A DNA stretch of 36,089 nucleotides from positions 1 through 36,089 of the forward strand of contig JAJTYR010000035.1 of the NCBI GenBank assembly GCA_021463505.1, given 5' to 3'. Numbering within the stretch: the first letter of the stretch is position 1; each line of letters starts with the position of its first letter. Source of the DNA: Burkholderiaceae bacterium. GTDB lineage: Bacteria; Pseudomonadota; Gammaproteobacteria; Burkholderiales; Burkholderiaceae_E. A program made the translations under genes and the position numbers. Below, piece after piece: positions 25,791 through 33,362 of this stretch. The notes below the pieces were generated by a model. That model was not told the origin of the DNA, searched no databases, and saw nothing but the letters and a program-made list of their open reading frames with translations.

Positions 25791-26320
25791 TCAGCGGCGC
25801 GCCAGCAAGAGCACTTCGAGGCGATCATTCAGCCCCAGCGAACACACGCCGGCAAAACCACGACGGTTGCGGTCATCCACAATGGTACCGGCCGCAGGTC
25901 TGCCAGACCGTGGATTCCGATCAGGGTACCGAAGCCGGCATCTGCGAGCATGGCGACCGTCAGCGGCCAGCCGGGCACCGATGCCCGGAAAGGGCGTCGT
26001 TCACGGATTGACGTCAGCGAAAACAGTGCAAAGCAAAGCAGCGTCTGGAATGCGAAAGCCTGTCGCATGCCGCTCATCCGCGTGCACTCTGCACGCCTCG
26101 GCGACGACGCGCCAGGCCCCCTTCATCACGGGCGTTGCGTCGATCTCGATGCGCGCTTCGGTTCGGCGCGTGTCGGGCGAGAACGGAACGAAGTCCAGCG
26201 TTCGCACCGCTGTCGCCAGCAATCCGCGTTCGCACGCCGCCTCGATGAACGCGAGGTCGATCGGATCCCGGTTCGCCTCCCTGGAGGCAAAACGCCTGAG
26301 CGGGTGCAACGCGCGTCATG
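25791..26320 (-). pseudogene. Broken P-type H+-ATPase gene (plasma-membrane type)
   Basis: Pieces of a PMA-type proton pump can be read in three frames. In one frame (about 26309-26090) there is FASREANRDPIDLAFIEAAC, then FVPFSPDTRRTEARIEIDAT and MKGAWRVVAEAC, the nucleotide-binding domain with its KGA motif. In another frame (26077-25829), AFAFQTLLCFALFSLTSIRE, RRPFRASVPGWPLTVAMLAD and PLWMTATVVVLPACV match the last membrane helices. A further frame shift leads into LNDRLEVLLLARR, the C-terminal tail, ending at 25791. The DKTGT and GDGVND segments and several hundred residues between the first two pieces are gone. A single short open frame (25829-26077) could still be translated but would not be a pump. 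The stretch 26321-26441 upstream shows nothing I recognise. Confidence 0.78.
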
Positions 26321-26441
26321 GACATTTCCGGGCCCCGGATGACAGGCTTGCGCAATCGATGACACTGCCGCGTTCGATGCACGACACCTCATCGTCATCG
26401 GCAAGCACGTGGCGCTCGTCGATGACGGTCAGGCGCTCGCA

Positions 26442-27092
26442 TCACCGGTTGAAGAAGTCCTCCCACTCGACTTCGGTCCACCACTCGGCCTCGAGTCCGT
26501 TGCAGGTCTCGCCGTAGGCGCGGCACATGAAACAACCGTCACCGCGTGCGAGCACCGGGTCCTCGAGCGGCGGATGGCGAACCAGCAGGTCCACGACGCG
26601 CTCGCGGGCGGCCGACTCTGCCTCGCTCATCGCCCGGTCCGGCAAATCGCGAATGCCGCTCCGGCGAAGCCGCTCCACGCCCTCCGGGTAGAGGACGGAG
26701 TTTTCCGCATCGATGTGGCGCCAGAGTGCGTGCGAGTAGCGTGTCGCCATGGCCCGAAGCCGGACGCGATCGTCCTCCGACTGCGGCCCGCCTTCGAGGA
26801 GCGGCGTCATCTCGTGCAACCACGCCTCCATCTCGGCGTGCTCGCGCGTGATCGCGTGCACCGGCCCCCGGTCTGCCGGAAGTTCGGTCTCCGTCACCAG
26901 CGCCGCGAACAACACCCGCTCCTCGCGATCGTGGTGGAAACGGCCGGCGAACTCGGTGAAGAACGCGGCGTACCGCCTGCCGTCATCGGGATCCGCGGTT
27001 CCATCGACGAGTCCGTCGACATACGCGCGCAGGGATCCGAGCACCTGATCGATCAGTACGTGTTCGTCCTGCAGTGTGTCGATCAGCTTCAT
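26442..27092 (-). CDS. Hemerythrin-like (HHE) domain protein
   Basis: A 216-residue cytoplasmic protein from the ATG at 27092 (MKLIDTLQDEHVLIDQVLGS); the frame extends 42 bases further without added similarity. It has a four-helix HHE pattern with likely di-iron ligands in DEHVLIDQ, RFHHDREERVLF, REHAEMEAW and WRHIDAENSVLYP. The C-terminal 50 residues carry GDGCFMCRAYGETCNGLEAE, with three cysteines, which is not part of the usual HHE domain and could bind another metal. Relatives act in oxygen, nitric-oxide or iron handling. It lies 38 bp downstream of the sulfatase, same strand, and after it comes the ATPase relic. The role is inferred from the domain only. Confidence 0.87.
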   Translation of the reverse strand: MKLIDTLQDEHVLIDQVLGSLRAYVDGLVDGTADPDDGRRYAAFFTEFAGRFHHDREERVLFAALVTETELPADRGPVHAITREHAEMEAWLHEMTPLLEGGPQSEDDRVRLRAMATRYSHALWRHIDAENSVLYPEGVERLRRSGIRDLPDRAMSEAESAARERVVDLLVRHPPLEDPVLARGDGCFMCRAYGETCNGLEAEWWTEVEWEDFFNR

Positions 27093-27130
27093 CGTCGATT
27101 CATCCAGGTCCGTTCGCCCAACGCTGCGGC

Positions 27131-28459
27131 TCAACGCTGCGGCATGTCCCTGTACGAGTATCCGACGCTCACCGTCGCATCCTCCGGGATGGCCGGAACG
27201 GTGGCGTCCCAGCGCAACCAGGCCTCGCGCAACGCGGCGAGACGCTCCGGATGCCGCTCGGCCAGGTTGGCGCGTTCGCGTGCATCGGCCGGGATCTCGA
27301 ACAGGTACTCGTGTTCGTCGACCTTCAGATACTTCCAGTCACCCAGGCGCAGCGCCCGCTGGCGACGATGATTCATGCGCCAGTACAACGGCCGCTCGAA
27401 GCCATGGTCAGGATCACGCAGCACCCGCGCCAGCGAAACGCCGTCGAGCGGGTAGTCCGGGTGCGCCCGGCCGCCGCCGAGTTCCAGCAGCGTGGCCGAC
27501 CAGTCCATCGTCATGCAGTGCTGGGCACTGGTGCTGCCGGGTGCAATCACGACTGGCCAGTGTGCGATCCAGGGCACGCGAATCCCGCCCTCGGTGAGGT
27601 CCATCTTGCCACCCACCAGCGGCCAGTTGTCCGAGAAACGCTCTCCCCCGTTGTCGCTGGTGAAGACGATGAGCGTGTTCTCCAGTTGGCCCGCGGTGCG
27701 CAGGGCTTCGACCAACCAGCCGATGCCCTCGTCCATGTGGTGGATCATGCGGCGGTAGGTGTGGATGTTTCCGCCGTGCAGGTGGAACAGGTTGTCCTTC
27801 ACGTCGCCGGCGACCGCCTCGTCGTCGCGCGTCTCCCAGGGCCAGTGCGGCGCGGTGTAGTGCAGGCTGAGGAAGAAGGGGCGACCGGCGCGGGCGGGCG
27901 CGGCCATGCGCTCGACGTAGCCCACGGCACGGCGCGACAGCACGTCGGTGAGATAGCCGACCTCGCGGTGTTCCTGCTCGCCGATGTAGAGGTCGTGGTC
28001 GCCGCGGCTCGAGCAGTGGGTGAAGTAGTCCACGCCGCCGGCCATGATGCCGAAGAACTCGTCGTAGCCCGAGCGCAGCGGCCCGAAAGCGGGTGGGTAG
28101 CCCAGGTGCCATTTTCCGATCAGCGCCGTGGCATAGCCGGCGTCACGCAGCAGCGAAGGCAGCGTCGGGATCTCCGCCGGCAGTCCCAGCGTCGTGCTGC
28201 CCCGGGTCCGGCTGTTGATGGGTTCTTCCATGCCGCCGCGCAGCCGGTACTGATAGCGCATCGTCATCAGCGCGAAGCGCGTCGGGGAACAGACGGGCGC
28301 GTTCGCATACCCGTCGGTGAGGCGCAGGCCACCGGCCGCCAGCGCGTCGATCCGCGGCGAAACGGGGCCGAACCCGGACGCACGCCCGCCATAGCAGCCG
28401 AGATCGGCAAAGCCGAGATCGTCGGCGACGATGTAGATGAGATTGGGTCGTTGCTGCAT
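27131..28459 (-). CDS. Type I sulfatase (arylsulfatase family)
   Basis: A 442-residue enzyme from the ATG at 28459 (MQQRPNLIYIVADDLGFADL); an ATG at 28468 adds three residues. Metal-binding residues are in IVADDLG (Asp pair). The formylglycine site is C57 in CSPTR of NAPVCSPTRFALMT, a type I sulfatase motif. Further markers are GKWHLGY, VFTSDNGGERF and SDNWPLVGGKMDLTEGGIRV. No signal peptide is seen, so it would be cytoplasmic. The cysteine must be converted to formylglycine by a maturation enzyme, for which no clear gene is in the window. Substrate unknown; alkyl- and sterol-sulfates are possibilities, not evidence-based. It is separated from the radical SAM gene by about 210 bp of apparently non-coding DNA, so it may have its own promoter. 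Confidence 0.9.
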   Translation of the reverse strand: MQQRPNLIYIVADDLGFADLGCYGGRASGFGPVSPRIDALAAGGLRLTDGYANAPVCSPTRFALMTMRYQYRLRGGMEEPINSRTRGSTTLGLPAEIPTLPSLLRDAGYATALIGKWHLGYPPAFGPLRSGYDEFFGIMAGGVDYFTHCSSRGDHDLYIGEQEHREVGYLTDVLSRRAVGYVERMAAPARAGRPFFLSLHYTAPHWPWETRDDEAVAGDVKDNLFHLHGGNIHTYRRMIHHMDEGIGWLVEALRTAGQLENTLIVFTSDNGGERFSDNWPLVGGKMDLTEGGIRVPWIAHWPVVIAPGSTSAQHCMTMDWSATLLELGGGRAHPDYPLDGVSLARVLRDPDHGFERPLYWRMNHRRQRALRLGDWKYLKVDEHEYLFEIPADARERANLAERHPERLAALREAWLRWDATVPAIPEDATVSVGYSYRDMPQR

Positions 28460-28671
28460 GCCTGCCATCGATTCGATCCCGCCCTGCTTCGATCGTCTTC
28501 CCGGCGCGACGGGACGCAGCGGTGAACGTCACCTCGTAGCTGCCGCGTCGCTGCACGCGCCGATGCAGGCCAAGTCTACTGGAGAAGCCCGGATGCCGGC
28601 GCCTGTGCGACGAGCCCGGTGCGTGCTTCGTGCAGTTCGTTCGCTACGGGACGCCTCTCCCGCACGGCGCG

Positions 28672-29982
28672 TCAGGCGCCCGGCTCGCGTGTGCCGACGC
28701 GAGTGCGCAGGCGGTCCAGGATCGCGGCCGGTGGACGGTGTCGGGCGACGAACTCGGCAGTGATCCGTGCCACCCCCTGGCTCGCGGCTCGTTCTTCGAG
28801 CAGCGCCTCGAGCTTGCCGCGCAGGAACGCCGGCACCCGCGCGAGGCGTGCGGTCGCCTCCGGCGCCCAGGCCACGCGCGGGCGCGCGGCAGTCGGCGGT
28901 GGTGCCTCCGGCACACGCCCCGGTGCAGGCACGTAGGCGCACTTCGGATCCTCGGCCAACAGATCACCGTGCTCTGCCAGCGCCCGTGCACGGCAGCCGC
29001 CGCAGCTCGAGCGGAAATCGCATCCGCCGCACTTGCCGCCCGGCAACCCGGTGCGCAGCGCACGCAACGTCGGATGATCGGCCCAGATCTGCTGCAGCGA
29101 TTGCACCCGCAGATCGCCGACCGGCGTCGGAACGTACGGGCACGGCGTCACCCGCCCTTGCGGGGTGATGCGGAAATAGCGCCGGCCTGCGAGGCACGCG
29201 CTCGACCAGTCGGCGTAGCCGCCGCCGCTTTCGCCCGCGTGCAGGCCCTGCAGCCGGCGCATCCAGGGCGCGCAGCGGGCACGGATCTTCAGACCGGGAT
29301 GCTGGTCCTGCAGCCGGACGATCTCACCGAGCGTCTCCTCGTAACTCCCGGGCGAGAGATCGGTCTGGGTCACGCCGCGCCCGGTGCATACGAGGAAGAA
29401 GACGTTGAACGCCATGGCGCCGGCCTGCGCCGCGAACGCCGCGAGCGCGGCGAGGTCGCCCCGGTTGTCCTCGAACACCGTGGTCTGTACCACGATCGCG
29501 AGCCCGGCCTCGCGCGCCGCTGCGATGCCGCGGTGCGCTCCGGCAAACGCACCCGGCACCCCTCGCAGCCGGTCGTGGAATGCCGGCGTCGACGAGTCCA
29601 GGCTGATCCCCACGCCCGCGGCCCCCGCGCGCTCCAGAGTCCGGGCGCGTGCCGCATCGAGGAGGGTGCCGTTGGTGCCGACGACGGGCATCAGTTCGAC
29701 GGCGGCGGCCTCGACCAGCTGCGCAAGATCCGGTCGCAGCAGCGGCTCGCCGCCGGTCAGCACCAGCATGGCGCCAGGCGCCATGCGCGAGAGCTGTTCG
29801 ATCACGGCGAGCGCGTCCTGCGTATCCAGCTCGTCGCGCACCTGCGTCTTGCGCTGCACCGCGTCGAGATAGCAATGCGCGCAGGCGAGATTGCACCGGC
29901 CCGTCAGGTTCCACGAGACGATGCAGGGAGGTTGCGGCGCAGGCTCTGGCGCAGGTGCTGGCGTAGCCAACGGCGCATCCAC
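28672..29982 (-). CDS. Radical SAM/SPASM protein with C-terminal PCP_red-like domain
   Basis: A 436-residue protein. An N-terminal Pro/Ala-rich tail precedes the radical SAM core, with the [4Fe-4S] motif in TGRCNLACAHCYLD (residues about 27-40), GGEPLLRPD and GISLDSSTPAFHDRL. A SPASM region follows: CLAGRRYFRITPQGRVTPCP, then GGKCGGCDFRSSCGGCRARA, and DPKCAYVP. Its layout is closest to NirJ and AhbC/AhbD, enzymes that modify heme-type tetrapyrroles. Residues about 370-415, starting WAPEATARLARVPAFLRGKL and ending ITAEFVARH, look like the PCP_red domain found at the end of light-independent protochlorophyllide reductase subunit B. The gene follows the gamma subunit by 33 bp in the molybdoenzyme operon. 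A role in modifying or inserting a tetrapyrrole is inferred; the substrate is unknown. Confidence 0.85.
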   Translation of the reverse strand: MDAPLATPAPAPEPAPQPPCIVSWNLTGRCNLACAHCYLDAVQRKTQVRDELDTQDALAVIEQLSRMAPGAMLVLTGGEPLLRPDLAQLVEAAAVELMPVVGTNGTLLDAARARTLERAGAAGVGISLDSSTPAFHDRLRGVPGAFAGAHRGIAAAREAGLAIVVQTTVFEDNRGDLAALAAFAAQAGAMAFNVFFLVCTGRGVTQTDLSPGSYEETLGEIVRLQDQHPGLKIRARCAPWMRRLQGLHAGESGGGYADWSSACLAGRRYFRITPQGRVTPCPYVPTPVGDLRVQSLQQIWADHPTLRALRTGLPGGKCGGCDFRSSCGGCRARALAEHGDLLAEDPKCAYVPAPGRVPEAPPPTAARPRVAWAPEATARLARVPAFLRGKLEALLEERAASQGVARITAEFVARHRPPAAILDRLRTRVGTREPGA

Positions 29983-30015
29983 GACGCGTGCCTCCCGCTT
30001 CGTCGCGGGCGGCGC

Positions 30016-31044
30016 TCAAGCGCCGCCAGTCTGGGCGCCGCGACGCGCGCGCAATCTGCGCAGACCCGCGAGTTCGACTGCGGCCACGCCGGCCACTGCC
30101 AGCAGCGGTGCTGCGTAGGTGACGACGCCGACCGGTTCCTCGAGGCTGAGGAAATACCAGGTGGAGATCGCCTTTTCTGCGCCGCGCTCACGCTGCGCGC
30201 CATCCCAGGCTGCAAACGCCACCGGGACGGTCTGTCCGCGCGCGAAAGTGAATTGCTCCTGGGCGCGCGGAATGCTGACGACCGCCATCCACGCGCCGTC
30301 CTTCCACACCGCCGTGGCTTCGCCGTCCTGCCGGTCCGGCGCCGCTGCGGCGATGGATCCGAACCCGCGCGCCTGCAGCTTTTCCACCGAGCGCTGCGCC
30401 TGCAGCGCTGGATCGGCGAGCGTGTTGCCGGCTGCCCAGGAGGTCAGGAACGCCTTGTCGCCGTCCTTGCTGGCGTAGTCCGACGGCTCGGCGATTTCGC
30501 CTGGACCACGCCCCGAGAACGGATACCAGTCGACCGTCATGTTCGGGTACCGCTCGTCGACGTCGTCGTTCGGCGCCGGCTGCCAGTCCGACTTCCACTG
30601 GTAAATGGTGACCGGGCGGTCGGGCTCTCCCATGCCGAAGAACGGGATGCCCGTCTTCGGATTCGAAGGGAACTCCAGCGCGAGCGCATCCCGGAACGCG
30701 CTCGTGCCGCCTTTCATCGCGTCGCTCGCAGCATCCCGCCATTCCAGCCGCAGCGCGAGCCGGTTCTCGTCGTACAGCGCGCGCACCGCCACGCCGGCGA
30801 TGGACGCCTTGTAGCGTCGCGGCTTGACCACCGCCTGCGGCGACAGCGGTACGTCGAGGGCATCCGCGCTCTGCCATGCCGGGTCCTCCGGCTCCGCCGG
30901 GACCCGCGTCACGACCCTGGCCAACAGCGTCGCCTTCTGTTGCGCGTGCGCACGACGCGCTGGCAGCAGCAGCGAGCCTGCAAGCGCGGCGAGGGGCGCC
31001 CCAAGCAGGCGCCGGCGTTGCTCCCGGGGCTCGCTCCTGTTCAT
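30016..31044 (-). CDS. Heme-b gamma subunit of a type II DMSO reductase-family enzyme (EB_dh family)
   Basis: A 342-residue protein with a Tat-like signal (QRRRLLG, then a hydrophobic stretch, with likely cleavage after AHA near residue 35). The mature domain matches the ethylbenzene-dehydrogenase gamma family (EbdC, DdhC, SerC, ClrC): YDENRLALRLEWRDAASDAM, FFGMGEPDRPVTIYQWKSDW, and WYFLSLEE. By analogy with EbdC, whose heme is held by Met and Lys, M138 and K222 are candidate ligands. Unlike the soluble EbdC/SerC, residues about 309-327 (YAAPLLAVAGVAAVELAG) form a hydrophobic helix followed by an Arg-rich tail, so the subunit seems anchored in the inner membrane. It overlaps the chaperone stop by 4 bases (ATGA). 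The heme would carry electrons to or from the membrane. Confidence 0.88.
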   Translation of the reverse strand: MNRSEPREQRRRLLGAPLAALAGSLLLPARRAHAQQKATLLARVVTRVPAEPEDPAWQSADALDVPLSPQAVVKPRRYKASIAGVAVRALYDENRLALRLEWRDAASDAMKGGTSAFRDALALEFPSNPKTGIPFFGMGEPDRPVTIYQWKSDWQPAPNDDVDERYPNMTVDWYPFSGRGPGEIAEPSDYASKDGDKAFLTSWAAGNTLADPALQAQRSVEKLQARGFGSIAAAAPDRQDGEATAVWKDGAWMAVVSIPRAQEQFTFARGQTVPVAFAAWDGAQRERGAEKAISTWYFLSLEEPVGVVTYAAPLLAVAGVAAVELAGLRRLRARRGAQTGGA

Positions 31045-31805
31045 CGCATTGCCTCACGGTCATGGCAGGACTGGCAGTTCCACCTGGGGTCGGCCCCGTT
31101 AGCGGTTTCCGTCTGCGCCCCCTCCTCGATCATGTCCGGGCCCGCCACGTCGTCGGGTCTCGAGCCCAGCGCCCGCAACTCCGCCTCGAGGAAGGTCGCG
31201 AGCAACCGGCCCACATCCTGATACACGGTGTCGCCCGCCCTGGCGCACAGGCGGCGCGCGAATCCGAAAGCCCAGCGGCAGACGTGCTCGCAGAGAAACT
31301 CGCGCTGTGCCTCACGGCACAACGCGAGTTGTTCCGCCGGATGTCCGTTCGCCAGCGCGTAGGCCTCCTTCAGACACAGGAAGTGCATGAACTCGAGCTC
31401 CACGCTGACGTGGTCCACGCGCTCGTGCGAGTCGGCAGCCAGGTCCAGTCCGAAAGCCCGGTAGAAGCCCGCGACGTCGGCGAGCGTGTGCGTCTTCTGG
31501 AAAATGTGCGCCTGACCGTACTCGGCCTCGTACGGCGGGCAATCCTTCGACATGGCATGACCGAAGCATCGCGTATGGCCGTCCGCGAGCGAAGCTGCGC
31601 TCAGCGCCACCATGGCCGGCCGCAGCGCCTCCACCGCTTCCCCGGTGGAGGCATCGCCGAGGATCGCCATGCCGTCCGGCAACGGATCGTAGCGCTCCCC
31701 GAGCGAGTCCGGATGCCGCTCGTCCGGATACGACAGCGCGAGCGCCAGAAACGCATACACCTGGCTGCGCGCGTTCGATCTGGCCATGATCCCGTTCGCG
31801 TCCAT
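31041..31805 (-). CDS. TorD-family molybdoenzyme chaperone (delta subunit)
   Basis: A 254-residue protein from the ATG at 31805, which has GGAGG ten bases upstream; the frame is open further but that part lies over the beta-subunit gene. MARSNARSQVYAFLALALSY is the family N-terminus, followed by PPYEAEYGQAHIFQKTHTLA, FYRAFGLD and ERVDHVSVELEFMHFLCLKE, the core of TorD/NarJ/DmsD chaperones that fold the catalytic subunit and guide molybdenum-cofactor insertion before Tat export. Odd is the end: WNCQSCHDREAMR includes CxxCH, a c-type heme-like motif, which is unexpected in a cytoplasmic chaperone with no signal peptide. It may bind zinc instead. Order alpha-beta-delta-gamma matches ser/clr/ddh operons. 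Confidence 0.88.
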   Translation of the reverse strand: MDANGIMARSNARSQVYAFLALALSYPDERHPDSLGERYDPLPDGMAILGDASTGEAVEALRPAMVALSAASLADGHTRCFGHAMSKDCPPYEAEYGQAHIFQKTHTLADVAGFYRAFGLDLAADSHERVDHVSVELEFMHFLCLKEAYALANGHPAEQLALCREAQREFLCEHVCRWAFGFARRLCARAGDTVYQDVGRLLATFLEAELRALGSRPDDVAGPDMIEEGAQTETANGADPRWNCQSCHDREAMR

Positions 31806-31819
31806 CGCGACTTCGCCTC

Positions 31820-33086
<1,267 letters not shown>

Positions 33087-33094
<8 letters not shown>

Positions 33095-33362
33095 CGAGCG
33101 ACTCCCCACGGCTGGCATCCCGCACCCACCGGGCGCGCACTTTCCGGATCAGTGCGTGTACGTATGCCTCGCCCTTTTCCAGGTAGATACGGTGGGTGAC
33201 GCGAAAACAGGGGCGCGTGAACAGCAGCATCAGTTGCCGCTCGTCCCAGCCCAGCAGCAGATACTCCTCCACCAGGCATTCGGCCATCGTGCACGGATCG
33301 CCACCCGGCACCGGCACGCCCACCAGTTCCATCGGATCTTCGATTCCAGCCGGCTTCGTCAT
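33087..33362 (-). CDS. Small conserved-looking protein between alpha and beta
   Basis: A 91-residue product from an ATG at 33362 that overlaps the alpha stop by 4 bases (ATGA), and whose own end overlaps the beta start by 8 bases. Such tight coupling implies that it is translated. It contains CTMAECLVEEYLLLGWDERQ, then LMLLFTRPCFRVTHRIYLEK and GEAYVHALIRKVRARW. The middle reads as amphipathic helices. I do not recognise the family with certainty; similar short proteins with 'EYLLMGW' and 'THxIYxxKGE' segments occur near Fe-S oxidoreductases as far as I recall, but no function is known to me. It has two cysteines and no signal. It is not part of the standard ebd/ser/ddh gene sets. Confidence 0.8.

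Noticed and set aside
28672-29982. Radical SAM gene as an anaerobic sulfatase-maturating enzyme for the neighbouring sulfatase
   Set aside because: The cysteine pattern fits NirJ/AhbC better, it has a PCP_red-like end, and it lies in the molybdoenzyme operon with a 210-bp gap to the sulfatase. It cannot be fully excluded.
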